Shown: positions 32,110-42,573 of the stretch, piece by piece | How the letters are laid out: the number at the start of each line of letters is the position of its first letter | Position numbering within the stretch: the first letter of the stretch is position 1 | DNA from: DATJIG01 sp035493495 | GTDB taxonomy: Bacteria; Pseudomonadota; Alphaproteobacteria; SMXQ01 | Direction: 5' to 3' | Length of the DNA stretch: 46,056 nt | NCBI GenBank assembly: GCA_035493495.1 | Contig: DATJIG010000100.1 | Location: 1 to 46,056 of the forward strand | Program-made: the position numbers and the translations under genes | Notes under the pieces: generated by a model | Told to the model about the DNA's origin: nothing | The model's input: only the letters and a program-made list of their open reading frames with translations | Databases searched by the model: none

Positions 32110-33303
32110 CTACTTCTTGTTGTCGAGCGGGACGCCGGTCGGCTTGCTCATCACTTCCCAGTGCTTGAGCGACGGACTCCAGCGCGTGACCACGACGTTG
32201 TCGACCTCGAGGCCGCGCTGCGGCGTCTTGACGAAGTCGTAGGTGCCGTTCGCGCCGACGAACCCCTTGAGCTTCGAGATGTATTCACGCACCTGGGCCG
32301 CGGTCGCGCTCGGCCCGAGCTTGCGCAGGGCGTCGATCAGAATCATCGCCGGGTCCCAGGCGAGCTCGGAAGCGACGTCGGGCTGGATGTTCGCCGCCTT
32401 GAAGGCGTCGAAAAACTCCTTCTGCTTCGCCTTCTCGGCCTCCGGGAGCTCAACCTCCGGGCTGTAACCGGTTACCCACTGCGCCGCCGGGATGAAGAGC
32501 TGCTTCGGCAGGAAGTTGGCGTACTGGTTCATCTGGGCGTAGGTCATGTTGCCGTCGGTCGTCGCGACCGGGATATCGAGACCCGCCTGGATGATGCCGC
32601 GGAAGATGGTGGCGATCGGCGTCCCCGTGCTCCACGCGATCAGAACGTCGGGGTTCGCCGCTTTGATGCGCTCGATCTGCGCCGTCACGCTGACGTCGGT
32701 GGTGTTGAAGTGGCCGGCCTCGACGATCTTGACGTCCTTGTTCTCCGGCATCTGGACGACGTTCTTGAGGTTGTTCTCGGCGTCCTGGCCGCTCGCGTCG
32801 GTCGAGGTCATGGTTGCGATCTTGGTCCAGCCGCGCAGCCGGAAGTACCGCACCAGCGCGATGGCGAGATCGTGCGTCGATGTGCTCGACGTGAACGTAT
32901 AGCTGCCCTCCTTCGGATGGATGCCGGGCGACAGGCAGTATTGGACGGGGCCGTTCTGCATCAGCGGCGCGATCGCATTGCACATCGCCACGAGCGACGA
33001 GCCGATCATCACCGCCGGCTTGGTGGCGATCACCTCGTTGGCGAGTTGCACCGCGGTCTGCGGATTCGACTGATCGTCGTGGAAGATGAACTTCAGGGGC
33101 CGACCCTGGATCCCGCCGTTGGCATTCGCCACCTTCTCGGCGAGCTGCAACGACTGCTGCTCGGCCTTGCCGAGAAACGATCCGCCGCCGGTGAGCGGCT
33201 GCACGACGTGGATGTCGTAGGTCTGCTGGGCGCGGACGGGGACCGCGAGCAGTGTGGCCGCGAGCACGGCGACGACGCCGACGGTGAGGCGCTGGACGTT
33301 CAT
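32110..33303 (-). CDS. branched-chain amino acid-type periplasmic binding protein
   Basis: A 397-residue LivK-like receptor (type 1 periplasmic fold). The signal peptide LTVGVVAVLAATLLAVPVRA is cleaved near residue 25. Typical blocks are PLTGGGSFLGKAEQQSLQLA, LANEVIATKPAVMIGSSLV and a Rossmann-like core. The C-terminus ends KHWEVMSKPTGVPLDNKK. ATG at 33303 is used. It is the first gene of the liv unit. Close relatives bind amino acids, amides, urea or aromatic acids such as protocatechuate-type compounds; the ligand cannot be named. It is the receptor for the fused permease downstream. Confidence 0.92.
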   Translation of the reverse strand: MNVQRLTVGVVAVLAATLLAVPVRAQQTYDIHVVQPLTGGGSFLGKAEQQSLQLAEKVANANGGIQGRPLKFIFHDDQSNPQTAVQLANEVIATKPAVMIGSSLVAMCNAIAPLMQNGPVQYCLSPGIHPKEGSYTFTSSTSTHDLAIALVRYFRLRGWTKIATMTSTDASGQDAENNLKNVVQMPENKDVKIVEAGHFNTTDVSVTAQIERIKAANPDVLIAWSTGTPIATIFRGIIQAGLDIPVATTDGNMTYAQMNQYANFLPKQLFIPAAQWVTGYSPEVELPEAEKAKQKEFFDAFKAANIQPDVASELAWDPAMILIDALRKLGPSATAAQVREYISKLKGFVGANGTYDFVKTPQRGLEVDNVVVTRWSPSLKHWEVMSKPTGVPLDNKK

Positions 33304-33455
33304 GGATGGCTCCCTGATGGACGACCGGACCCGTTCGCGGATCCATTTGGAACCAAATCAGTAGCGCGAGGGCAGCGCGAGCCGCAAGCGTTCCGGCGAA
33401 ATGAAACGTCCGCCGCTCGGACACGGCGATGCCACGCGCTGGGGCGGCTAAAACG

Positions 33456-34907
33456 TTAACGGGCGCCGAGCATCGATGGCGGCGGCAATTGCCCCGCATC
33501 CCAACCGCCACCGATCGCCTGGATCAGGGCGACGCTGGCCACCAGCCGACTCTGCAGAATGCTCAGGGTCGTCTGCTGGGCGGACAGCGCATTGGCCTGG
33601 GCGATGATCACCGCCGTGTAGGCCTGGGTGCCGGCGCGGTACTGATTGAGGGTCAGCGCCTCCGCCTCCCGGGCCGCACGCAGGGCCCCCGCCTGCACGT
33701 CGGCCTGCTGCTCCAGCACCCTTAGCGCGGCGAGGTTGTCCTCGACCTGCTGAAAGGCAGTCAGCACGGCCTGCCGGTATTGCGCAACCCGCTGGTCGTA
33801 GACCGCGCGGGCCTCCTCGACCCGGGCACCGCGCAGACCGGCATCGAACACCGTTTGGCTCGCCCCGGCGCCAAGCGCCCAGGTGCGACTGGCGGTGCGG
33901 AACAGCGTGTCCGTCGCGGTGCTGATGAAGCCATACGAGGCGCTGAGGGTGATCGTCGGAAAGTAGGCGGCTTCGGCAACGCCGATGTCGGCATTGGCGG
34001 ATGCCATCAGGCGCTCGGCGGAGGCGACATCGGGCCGGCGCTCGAGCAGCGTCGACGGCAGGCCGACCGGCACCACCGGCACGTCGAGGGCCAGGGACGC
34101 CGGTTGCAGCGTAAAGTCGGCCGGTGGCCTGCCGATGAGCGCGGCGATCGAATGCTCCAGCTGCGCGCGCTGCACGCCAAGGCCGACCGCCTGGGAACGG
34201 GTGTTCTCAAGCTGCGTTTGCGCCGACGCTATGTCGGTGCGGGCGGCGATTCCGACGTTATAGCGGTTCTGGGTGATCTCGAGCGAACGCTGGAATGCCT
34301 CGACCGATTCGTCAAGGATCTGCTTCACCGCGTCGGTCACGCGCAATTGGAAGTACGCCGCGGCAAGCTGCCCCTGGAGCGACAGTCGTGCGGAAGCAAT
34401 ATCGGCGGCGCTGGCCTGGGCCGCCGCGACGTCGCTTTCGACCGTTCGGCGAATGCGGCCCCACAGGTCGATTTCCCAGCTCGATATCCCCGCCGATGTA
34501 TCGAACGTGTTGCGGATGCGTGGCGAGACGGCCGTCACACTGCCGGTGCTCGGGCGCGTGCGTTGCGCGGATGCATCCAGGGTAACGGTAGGATAGAACC
34601 CGGCGCGCGCCTGGGCGACCACCGCGCTCGCCTGGCGGAACGCCGCCTCGGACTCCTTCAGGTTCTGGTTGTTCACCTCGATCTGGCGCTCGAGCCCATC
34701 GAGCACCGGATCGCCGTAAACCGACCACCATGCCAAGTCACTCGCGGCATTCCGCGGCTGGGCGGGCTTCCAGCCATCGAGCTCCTTGTAGGTGGCAGGC
34801 ACCGGCGCGTCAGGCCGCTTGTAATCGGGGCCGACGGTACAGGCGGCGAGCGCCGTGATGGCCAGGGCCACGGCCGCGGATCGAAGGGCGATCAATTGTC
34901 TGGTCAT
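33456..34907 (-). CDS. outer-membrane efflux lipoprotein, NodT/OprM family
   Basis: A 483-residue outer-membrane factor. The lipobox LAACTVGPDYKRPD gives a lipidated Cys23. Two repeats of the TolC-type coiled-coil hairpin follow (for example ASAVVAQARAGFYPTVTLDAS and SANADIGVAEAAYFPTITLSAS). ATG at 34907 is 2 bases from the stop of the RND gene (TGACGATG), so it is cotranscribed. It forms the trimeric exit duct for the RND pump encoded upstream. The same frame is open far upstream, but that part is an antisense-frame shadow over the pump gene. Confidence 0.93.
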   Translation of the reverse strand: MTRQLIALRSAAVALAITALAACTVGPDYKRPDAPVPATYKELDGWKPAQPRNAASDLAWWSVYGDPVLDGLERQIEVNNQNLKESEAAFRQASAVVAQARAGFYPTVTLDASAQRTRPSTGSVTAVSPRIRNTFDTSAGISSWEIDLWGRIRRTVESDVAAAQASAADIASARLSLQGQLAAAYFQLRVTDAVKQILDESVEAFQRSLEITQNRYNVGIAARTDIASAQTQLENTRSQAVGLGVQRAQLEHSIAALIGRPPADFTLQPASLALDVPVVPVGLPSTLLERRPDVASAERLMASANADIGVAEAAYFPTITLSASYGFISTATDTLFRTASRTWALGAGASQTVFDAGLRGARVEEARAVYDQRVAQYRQAVLTAFQQVEDNLAALRVLEQQADVQAGALRAAREAEALTLNQYRAGTQAYTAVIIAQANALSAQQTTLSILQSRLVASVALIQAIGGGWDAGQLPPPSMLGAR

Positions 34908-34909
34908 CG

Positions 34910-37900
34910 TCACTCCGCCGGCGCCAGCCCCGGATGCTCGCGTCGCCAGGTGTCGCGCGCCCGCAGCCGGAAGCGATCGAGATAGAGGTAGATCACCGGC
35001 GTGGTGTACAGCGTCAGTACCTGACTGACCAGCAGACCGCCGATGATGGCGACGCCGAGCGGATGCCGGAGCTCGCTGCCCTCGCCGAAGCTCAGGATCA
35101 GAGGCACGGCGCCGAAGAGCGCCGCCATGGTCGTCATCAGGATCGGCCGCAGGCGCAGGAGCGAGGCCTTGTAGATCGCGTCGCGCGACGAGAGTCCTTC
35201 GGCTCTTTCGGCGTCGAGCGCGAAGTCGATCATCATGATGGCGTTCTTCTTGACGATGCCGATCAGCAGGATCACGCCGATCAGGGCGATGATGGTGAAG
35301 TCCATGCGGGCCGCCATCAGTGCCAGCACCGCGCCCACGCCGGCCGACGGCAGCGTCGACAGGATCGTGATCGGATGGACGACGCTCTCGTAGAGGATGC
35401 CGAGAACGACATAGACGGCGATCAGCGCCGCGAGAATGAGGAACGGCTGGCTCGACAGCGACTGCTGGAAGGCCCGCGCGGTGCCCTGGAAGCTGCCGTG
35501 GATGGTCGTCGGAACGCCGAGACGGTTCATCGCCTGGTTGATGGCCTCGACCGCCTGGCTCAGCGACACGCCGGGCGCGAGATCGAACGAGATCGTGGTG
35601 GCGACGAACGGGCCCTGGTGACGAACGGACAGCGGCGTCGTCCCCGGCCCGTAGGAGGTGAACGCCGCGAGCGGGATCATCGTCTCGGGCGAGGTGCTGA
35701 TGGCGGCGCCGGTGGACGACCCGCCCTTCCCCGTCGAGGCGATCGCGTTGGTGCGGGCGTTGCGCACCGCGTCCTGCGCCGCCGTGGTTGATGTCCCGCT
35801 GCTGACGACCGCGCCGGTCGCCTGCGTGCCGCTCAGCGCGCCGCCGCTCGTGCTGACATAGAGCTGCTTCAGCGTGTCCGGGTTCTGCCAGTACTGCGGC
35901 GCAACCTCCATGACGACGTGATACTGGTTGAGCGGGTTGTAGATCGTCGAGACCTGCCGCTGGCCGAAGGCGTCGTAGAGCACGTTGGTGATCTGGCTGG
36001 TGCTGATGCCGAGACGGGCTGCCGTCTCGCGGTCGATCTTCACATCCATCTGCAGCCCGCCCTGCTGCTGGTCGGAATCGACGCCAACCAGCTCCGGCAG
36101 AGCCTGGAGCGCGGCCGCGATCTTCGGCGACCATTCGTAGATGTCGGACGTGCTGTCGGCCTGCAGCGTGTACTGGTACGTGGAGCTCGACTGGCGCCCA
36201 CCGACGCGGACGTCCTGCACCGCCTGGAAGAACATGTTTGCGCCCGGCACCACGGCGACATCGCGGCGAAGCCGCGCAAGCGTCTGATCGATGTTTTCGT
36301 GACGCTGCGCAATCGGCTTCAGCGAGAGAAAGATGAAGCCCGAATTGGTCGAGCCGCCGCCGGTGAAGCCGGCGACGCTCTCCACCGCGGGATCCTTCTG
36401 CACGATGTCGACGAACCGGTCGAGTTTTTCGCGCATCACCTGGAACGAGATGCTCTGGTCGCCGAAGATGCTGCCGACGATGCGGCCGGTGTCCTGCGTC
36501 GGGAAAAAGCCCTTCGGGATGACCGTGAACAGATAGACGCTGAGCGCCAGGGCCGCGACGAGCGCCGCGAGGATGAGGCGCGGGTGCCCGAGCGCCCAGG
36601 CGAGCGACCGGCCATAGCGCTCGACCACCCAGGCGAACGCACGTTCGCTGCGGGCGTGGAAAGAGCCGGGCCGGGGCTCGGATTCCTCGTGCAGCAGGAT
36701 CGCACACATCATCGGCGTCGTCGTCAGCGAGACCGCGAGCGAGACCAGGATGGCGATCGACAGCGAGATCGCGAACTCGCGGAACATCCGGCCGATGATG
36801 CCGCCCATCAGCAGGATGGGAATGAACACGGCGATCAGCGACAGACTCATCGACAGGACCGTGAAGCCGACCTCGCGGGCGCCCCGCAGCGCCGCCTGGA
36901 CCCGAGACATGCCGGACTCGATGTGGCGGGTGACGTTCTCGACCACCACGATCGCATCGTCGACGACGAAGCCGGTCGCGATCGTCAGCGCCATGAGCGA
37001 CAGGTTGTCGAGGCTGAACCCCAGCAGGTACATGAAGCCGAAGGTGCCGAGGAGCGACACGGGAACGGCGACACTCGGAATCAACGCCGCGCGCACGTTG
37101 CGCAGAAAAAGGAAAACCACTCCGATCACCAGGAACACGGCGATGATCAGCGTGCGCTCGACGTCGCGCAGGGACGTCCGGATCGTGGTCGAGCGGTCGA
37201 CCGCCACGTCGACGTCGATGTTGCTCGGGATCGACGCCCGGAGCTGCGGCAGCAGCTCGCGGACGCGGTCCACGGTTTCGATGATGTTGGCGCCCGGCTC
37301 GCGGTTGATCTGGACGAGGACGGCAGGCTTGCCGTTGGCGATTCCGTCGTTGCGCAGGTTCTCGACCGAGTCCACGACGTCCGCGACATCGGACAGCCGC
37401 ACGGCCGCCCCGTTGCGGTAGGCAATAATCAAGCTGCGGTACTCGCCGGCGGTCCGCGCCTGGTCATTGGTGTAGATCTGGTAATGCCGGTCGCCCTCCT
37501 CGATCGCGCCCTTGGGGGCGTGGGCGTTGGCGGCGGAGATCGCGGCGCGGACGCTCTCGAGGCCGATCTGGTACTGGAACAGCGCCTGCGGGTTGAGCTC
37601 GACGCGCACCGCCGGCAGCGACGACCCGCTCAATGTAACCTGGCCGACGCCCTCGACCTGGGAGATCCGCTGCTCGAGCACCGTCGATGCCGAGTCGTAG
37701 ATCTGCCCGCGGTCGAGCGTCTCGGAGGTCAGCGCCAGGATCATGATCGGCGCATCGGCGGGGTTGACCTTGCGATAGGTCGGATTGCTGCGCAGATTCG
37801 CGGGCAGGTCGACGCGCGCGGCGTTGATCGCCGCCTGAACATCCCGCGCGGCACCATTGATGTCGCGGTCGAGGCCGAACTGCAGCGTGATGCGCGTCGT

Positions 37901-38161
37901 ACCCACCGAGCTCGACGACGTCATCTCGTTCACGTCGGCAATCTGGCCGAGGTGGCGCTCGAGCGGCGTGGCGACGCTGGTCGACATGACCTCGGGGCTG
38001 GCGCCGGGAAGCTGCGCTTGCACGGTGATCACCGGGTAGTCGACTCTGGGCAGCGGCGCGACGGGCAGTCGGAAGAACGCGACCGCGCCCCCAAGCGCGA
38101 CGCCGAAGGTCAGCAGCGTGGTGGCGATCGGGCGACAGATGAAGGCGGCCGACACGTTCAC
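34910..38161 (-). CDS. mdtC: RND efflux pump subunit, MdtC-type
   Basis: A 1083-residue RND transporter. It has twelve membrane helices and two large periplasmic loops; the proton-relay aspartates are in GFVVDDAIVVVENV and the lysine in IGIVKKNAIMMIDFAL. It begins MNVSAAFICRPIATTLLTFGVALGGAVAFF with a GTG at 38161 that overlaps the partner's stop (GTGA). Two dissimilar RND genes in tandem plus one fusion protein are the MdtABC/MuxABC pattern, in which two copies of one subunit and one of the other make a hetero-trimer. Substrates in known systems include bile salts, novobiocin and flavonoids; here unknown. Confidence 0.92.
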   Translation of the reverse strand: MNVSAAFICRPIATTLLTFGVALGGAVAFFRLPVAPLPRVDYPVITVQAQLPGASPEVMSTSVATPLERHLGQIADVNEMTSSSSVGTTRITLQFGLDRDINGAARDVQAAINAARVDLPANLRSNPTYRKVNPADAPIMILALTSETLDRGQIYDSASTVLEQRISQVEGVGQVTLSGSSLPAVRVELNPQALFQYQIGLESVRAAISAANAHAPKGAIEEGDRHYQIYTNDQARTAGEYRSLIIAYRNGAAVRLSDVADVVDSVENLRNDGIANGKPAVLVQINREPGANIIETVDRVRELLPQLRASIPSNIDVDVAVDRSTTIRTSLRDVERTLIIAVFLVIGVVFLFLRNVRAALIPSVAVPVSLLGTFGFMYLLGFSLDNLSLMALTIATGFVVDDAIVVVENVTRHIESGMSRVQAALRGAREVGFTVLSMSLSLIAVFIPILLMGGIIGRMFREFAISLSIAILVSLAVSLTTTPMMCAILLHEESEPRPGSFHARSERAFAWVVERYGRSLAWALGHPRLILAALVAALALSVYLFTVIPKGFFPTQDTGRIVGSIFGDQSISFQVMREKLDRFVDIVQKDPAVESVAGFTGGGSTNSGFIFLSLKPIAQRHENIDQTLARLRRDVAVVPGANMFFQAVQDVRVGGRQSSSTYQYTLQADSTSDIYEWSPKIAAALQALPELVGVDSDQQQGGLQMDVKIDRETAARLGISTSQITNVLYDAFGQRQVSTIYNPLNQYHVVMEVAPQYWQNPDTLKQLYVSTSGGALSGTQATGAVVSSGTSTTAAQDAVRNARTNAIASTGKGGSSTGAAISTSPETMIPLAAFTSYGPGTTPLSVRHQGPFVATTISFDLAPGVSLSQAVEAINQAMNRLGVPTTIHGSFQGTARAFQQSLSSQPFLILAALIAVYVVLGILYESVVHPITILSTLPSAGVGAVLALMAARMDFTIIALIGVILLIGIVKKNAIMMIDFALDAERAEGLSSRDAIYKASLLRLRPILMTTMAALFGAVPLILSFGEGSELRHPLGVAIIGGLLVSQVLTLYTTPVIYLYLDRFRLRARDTWRREHPGLAPAE

Positions 38162-41100
38162 GGCGCCCCCTCCTCGGTTTCATCCACGACGCCATGGGAA
38201 ATCGGGAAGCCGAAACGCACAGCCATTCGGTCGAACCAGAGATAGATGACGGGCGTCGTGAACAGGGTGAGGATCTGGCTGACGACCAGGCCGCCGACAA
38301 TGGAGATGCCGAGCGGATGCCGCAGCTCAGAGCCGGTCCCGGTGCCGAGCATCAGCGGGAACGCGCCGAGCATCGCCGCCATCGTCGTCATCAGGATCGG
38401 CCGCAGGCGCAGCAGCGACGCCTGATGGATCGCCTCGCGCGGGCTCTTGCCCTCGTTCCGCTCGGCGTCGAGGGCGAAGTCGATCATCATGATCGCGTTC
38501 TTCTTGACGATGCCGATCAGCAGGATGATGCCGATGATGGCGATGATCGTGAGATCGTGGCCGGCGAGAATGAGCGCCAGCAGCGCACCGATCCCGGCCG
38601 ACGGCAGAGTCGACAGGATCGTCACCGGGTGGACGAAACTCTCGTACAGCACCCCGAGCACGATGTAGACGGTGACGATCGCCGCCAGGATCAACAGGAG
38701 CTCGTTGGCGAGCGATGACTGGAACGCGAGCGCCGCGCCCTCGAAGGTGGTGAGGATGCTCGCCGGAAGGCCCATTTCTTCCTGGACGCGCTGCACCGCC
38801 TTCACTGCCGACCCGAGCGACGCGCCGCGCCCCAGGTTGAACGACACCGTGGCCGCCGGGAACTGATCGATGTGGTTGATCTGGAGCGGCGCCGTGCGCT
38901 CCTCGATGCGGGCGACCGCGGTCAGCGGCACCTGGCCGCCGCCCGAGGACGGGAGATAAATCGAATCGAGTGAGCGCAGCGACGTCTGCAGTTCTGGGTC
39001 GATCTCGAGAATGACGCGGTACTGGTTCGACTGGGTGAAGATCGTCGAGATGATGCGCTGGCCGTAGGCGTCGTACAGGGCGTTGTCGATCGCCGCCGAC
39101 GAGATGCCGAGCCGAGCCGCCGTGTCGCGGTCGACCGAGATGTAGGCGGCAAGGCCCTGCTGCTGCAGGTTACTCGCCACGTCGGCGACCTCGGGCTCCA
39201 TCCGCAGCCGGTCGACCAGCTTCGGCACCCATTCCGCCAGCACGTCGGGATCGGCGGCTTCGAGCGTGAACCGGTATTGGGTGCGGCTGACCGTCGCGTC
39301 AATGGTGAGGTCCTGCACCGGTTGCAGGTAGAGGGAGATGCCGGGGACGGCGGCGGCGGCGTCCTGCAGGCGATGAATGGTTTCGGTGATCGACGTGGTG
39401 CGTTCGGCGTGCGGCACCAGATTGATCAGCAGGCGGCCGCTGTTGAGAGTTACGTTCTGGCCGTCGACGCCGATGAACGACGACAGGCTCTCGACCTCGG
39501 GATCCTTGAGCAGCGCCTCGGCGAGCGCGCGCTGGCGATCGGCCATGGCGCCGTAGGAGACTCCTTGCGATGCCTCGGTGACTCCCTGGATCAACCCGGT
39601 GTCCTGGACCGGGAAGAAACCCTTCGGGATGGCGACGTAGAGGATCACAGTCAGCACCAGCGTCCCGAGCGCGACCAGAAGAGTCGGCCCCTGGCGGTCG
39701 AGCACCCAGGTGAGCGCCCGGTCGTAGCGCGCGGCCAGGGCGTCGAAGGTGATGCGGCTCCAGCGCTCGAACCGGCCTTCGTGCTCTTCGTCCGGCCGGC
39801 GCAGCAGCCGGGCCGACAGCATTGGCACCAGAGTCAGCGACACGACCGCGGAGATCAGGATGGTGACGGCAAGCGTCACCGCGAATTCGCGGAACAGCCG
39901 GCCGACCACATCGCCCATGAAGAGGAGCGGGATCAGCACGGCGATCAGGGACACCGTCAGCGACACGATGGTGAAGCCGATCTGCCGCGCGCCGTCGAGT
40001 GCCGCCTTGATCGGCGGATCTCCACGCTCCACGTAGCGGGCGATGTTCTCAATCATGACGATGGCGTCATCGACCACGAAGCCGGTGGCGATGGTCAGGG
40101 CCATCAATGACAGATTGTTCAGGCTGAAGCCGAGGAGATACATCGCGGCGAACGTGCCGATCAGCGACACCGGCACCGACAGGCTCGGAATGATCGTCGC
40201 GCGCCAGGTGCGCAGGAACAGGAAGATCACGAACACGACGAGGAGAACGGCCAGCACAAGCTCGACCTCGACGTCGTGCACCGAGGCGCGGATCGTCGTC
40301 GTGCGGTCGGTGAGGACGGTGACGTCGATCGCCGCCGGCAGCGACGAGCGCAGCTGCGGCAGCAGCGCGGTGATGCCGTTGACGACGTCGATGACGTTGG
40401 CGCCCGGCTGGCGCTGAACATTGACGATCACCGCGGGCGTCGTGTTCATCCACGCGGCGAGGCGAGTGTTCTCGGAGCTTTCGACCACCTGGGCGACGTC
40501 GGAGAGACGCACCGGCGCGCCGTTGCGGTAGGCGATGACGAGGTTGCGGTAGGCCTCGGGACTCTGGAGCTGATCGTTGGCGTTGATGGTGTAGGACCGC
40601 GTCGGTCCGTCGAAATTGCCCTTCGGCGTATTGACGTTGGCGTTTGCGATCGTCGTGCGCAGATCGTCGAGGTTGAGCCCGTAGGCGGCGAGCGCGCGCG
40701 GATTGGCCTGGATTCGCACGGCCGGGCGCTGGCCGCCGACCAGGCTGACCAGGCCGACGCCGGGCAGCTGCGAGATCTTCTGGGCGAGACGCGTGTTGGC
40801 GAGGTCCTGAACCTCGGTCAGCGGCAGCGTCTTCGAGGTGAGCGCCAGCGTCAGGATCGGGGCATCGGCGGGATTGACCTTGGCGTAGATCGGCGGCGCC
40901 GGCAGATCCGACGGCAGCAGGTTCCCCGCGGCGTTGATCGCGGCCTGCACCTCCTGTTCGGCGATGTCGAGGCTGATCGAGAGACCGAACTGCAACGTGA
41001 TGACGGACGCACCCGCCGAGCTCGACGAGGTCATCTGCACCAGATTCGGCATCTGGCCAAGCTGGCGCTCCAGCGGCGCCGTCACCGACGACGTCATGAT

Positions 41101-41271
41101 GTCGGGGCTGGCGCCGGGATAGAACGTCTGGACCTGGATGGTCGGGTAGTCGACCTCGGGCAAAGCCGCGAGCGGCAGGAACCGGAACGACACCATCCCG
41201 ACCAGCAGGATGGCGATCATGAAGAGCGACGTCGCGACCGGCCTTAGAATGAAGAGGCGGGACGGGTTCAT
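38158..41271 (-). CDS. mdtB: RND efflux pump subunit, MdtB-type
   Basis: A 1037-residue RND transporter, the first of the two pump subunits. Start MNPSRLFILRPVATSLFMIAILLVGMVSF with ATG at 41271; proton-relay block GFVVDDAIVMIENIARYVE and lysine block IGIVKKNAIMMIDFAL are present. It is paralogous to the next subunit, but the periplasmic loops differ, as expected for a hetero-trimeric MdtBC pump. The gene is 30 bases after the membrane fusion protein and overlaps mdtC by 4 bases. Confidence 0.93.
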   Translation of the reverse strand: MNPSRLFILRPVATSLFMIAILLVGMVSFRFLPLAALPEVDYPTIQVQTFYPGASPDIMTSSVTAPLERQLGQMPNLVQMTSSSSAGASVITLQFGLSISLDIAEQEVQAAINAAGNLLPSDLPAPPIYAKVNPADAPILTLALTSKTLPLTEVQDLANTRLAQKISQLPGVGLVSLVGGQRPAVRIQANPRALAAYGLNLDDLRTTIANANVNTPKGNFDGPTRSYTINANDQLQSPEAYRNLVIAYRNGAPVRLSDVAQVVESSENTRLAAWMNTTPAVIVNVQRQPGANVIDVVNGITALLPQLRSSLPAAIDVTVLTDRTTTIRASVHDVEVELVLAVLLVVFVIFLFLRTWRATIIPSLSVPVSLIGTFAAMYLLGFSLNNLSLMALTIATGFVVDDAIVMIENIARYVERGDPPIKAALDGARQIGFTIVSLTVSLIAVLIPLLFMGDVVGRLFREFAVTLAVTILISAVVSLTLVPMLSARLLRRPDEEHEGRFERWSRITFDALAARYDRALTWVLDRQGPTLLVALGTLVLTVILYVAIPKGFFPVQDTGLIQGVTEASQGVSYGAMADRQRALAEALLKDPEVESLSSFIGVDGQNVTLNSGRLLINLVPHAERTTSITETIHRLQDAAAAVPGISLYLQPVQDLTIDATVSRTQYRFTLEAADPDVLAEWVPKLVDRLRMEPEVADVASNLQQQGLAAYISVDRDTAARLGISSAAIDNALYDAYGQRIISTIFTQSNQYRVILEIDPELQTSLRSLDSIYLPSSGGGQVPLTAVARIEERTAPLQINHIDQFPAATVSFNLGRGASLGSAVKAVQRVQEEMGLPASILTTFEGAALAFQSSLANELLLILAAIVTVYIVLGVLYESFVHPVTILSTLPSAGIGALLALILAGHDLTIIAIIGIILLIGIVKKNAIMMIDFALDAERNEGKSPREAIHQASLLRLRPILMTTMAAMLGAFPLMLGTGTGSELRHPLGISIVGGLVVSQILTLFTTPVIYLWFDRMAVRFGFPISHGVVDETEEGAP

Positions 41272-41301
41272 GTCAGTCGGCGCGGTTGCGGGCGGTCACC
41301 A

Positions 41302-42573
41302 CTACCCCTGACGCCCGCGCCGCTGGCGTTGGCCAGCGCCGGGCGCCGGGGCCGGGGCCTCCTCGCGTGCGTCGTGAAGCGTGACCTTGGCGCCGTCGCG
41401 GAGCTTGTCGGCGCCGTCCACCACCACGCGATCCCCGGGCTGAAGTCCGGAGGTGACCGCCACCTTCTCGCCCTGCGAGACACCGAGCTTCACCGGCCGC
41501 ACAGCCACCGTGTCGTCCTGCTGAACCGCGTAGACGTAGGTGCCCGGCGCGCCGCGTTGGACCGCGGCGCTCGGCATCACCGTGGCATCCCTCTGGGTGT
41601 CGACCAGCAGACGGATATTGACGAACTGGTTCGGAAACAGCCGCTCGTCGTCATTGGCGAACTGCGCCTTGAGCCGAAAGGTGCCGGTCGTGGTGTTGAT
41701 CTGGTTGTCGACACTCGACAGCGTGCCTGTGGCGAGCGTCGTGTTCTGGCCGCGATCGAGCGCCACCACCTGCAGCGTCGCGCTCTCGCGAAGCCGCTTC
41801 AGGACGGCGCTCAGATTGTCCTCGGGGAGCGAGAACACCACCGTGATGGGCTGAGTCTGGGTGATCACGACGATGCCGTTCGCATCGCTCACCGACGCGT
41901 AGTTGCCTTCGTCGACCTGACGCAGGCCGACGCGCCCGCTCACCGGCGCGGAGATGTGGCAGTAGATGAGATTGAGCTGCGCGGATTCGACCTGCGCCTG
42001 GTCCATCCGGACGATACCTTCGTACTGGCGGACGAGCTGTTCCTGGGTGTCGACCTGCTGGCGCGCGATCGAGTCCTGCGCCGCCAGAGTCCGATAACGG
42101 ACAAGATCGGTCTGCGCGGTCTTGAGCAGCGCCTGATCGCGCAGGAGCTGGCCCTGGGCCTGATCGAGCTGCAGCAGGTACGGGCGGGTATCGATCTCCG
42201 CCAGCAGATCGCCCTTCTCGACGCGCTGCCCCTCCTTGAAGTCGATCCGCATGATCTGACCGTTGATCTGCGTCTTGACGGTGACTGTCGCGAGCGGCGT
42301 CACGGTTCCGAGCGCATTGAACACGATGTCGATTGGCCCGGTCTCGACCGGAGCCGCGATCACCGGGATTGCCGCGCTGCCGGCGAAGCGCCCCGTGGCG
42401 ACGCGTTCGGTCGTGCGCGATGAGAACCACCACACGATCGCCGCGGCCGCCAGGATGATGAGAATCGCCCAGAGGATATAGCGCCACGAACGCCGCGCGC
42501 GCGGCGGCGCCTTGCGCCGAAACGTCGCGTGGGAAGGCGGGGGCGTCTGGTCGTGACTCTTCAAATCGTCCAT
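41302..42573 (-). CDS. mdtA: RND membrane fusion (periplasmic adaptor) protein, MdtA-type
   Basis: A 423-residue adaptor anchored by one N-terminal helix (about 33-50, ILWAILIILAAAAIVWWF). The lipoyl half-motifs are GTVTPLATVTVKTQINGQI and IYCHISAPVSGRVGLRQVDEG, with a coiled-coil hairpin between (LLKTAQTDLVRY to RMDQAQVESAQLN), followed by barrel domains. A basic, proline-rich tail PAPAPGAGQRQRRGRQG ends it. The start at 42573 (MDDLKSHDQTPPP) is chosen over the in-frame ATG at 42657 because the extension is not MdtA-like. It is the first gene of the efflux operon, 245 bases from the cupin gene upstream. Confidence 0.92.
   Translation of the reverse strand: MDDLKSHDQTPPPSHATFRRKAPPRARRSWRYILWAILIILAAAAIVWWFSSRTTERVATGRFAGSAAIPVIAAPVETGPIDIVFNALGTVTPLATVTVKTQINGQIMRIDFKEGQRVEKGDLLAEIDTRPYLLQLDQAQGQLLRDQALLKTAQTDLVRYRTLAAQDSIARQQVDTQEQLVRQYEGIVRMDQAQVESAQLNLIYCHISAPVSGRVGLRQVDEGNYASVSDANGIVVITQTQPITVVFSLPEDNLSAVLKRLRESATLQVVALDRGQNTTLATGTLSSVDNQINTTTGTFRLKAQFANDDERLFPNQFVNIRLLVDTQRDATVMPSAAVQRGAPGTYVYAVQQDDTVAVRPVKLGVSQGEKVAVTSGLQPGDRVVVDGADKLRDGAKVTLHDAREEAPAPAPGAGQRQRRGRQG

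Noticed and set aside
34908..36707. Open frame making the outer-membrane factor appear to be 1083 residues long
   Set aside because: The extension is an out-of-frame reading of mdtC. A lipoprotein signal and an ATG at 34907 define the true start.
35918..38245. 775-codon open frame on the plus strand
   Set aside because: It lies opposite the RND pump gene mdtC. Composition is Arg/Asp/Gln/His-rich without domains, typical of an antisense frame in GC-rich DNA.
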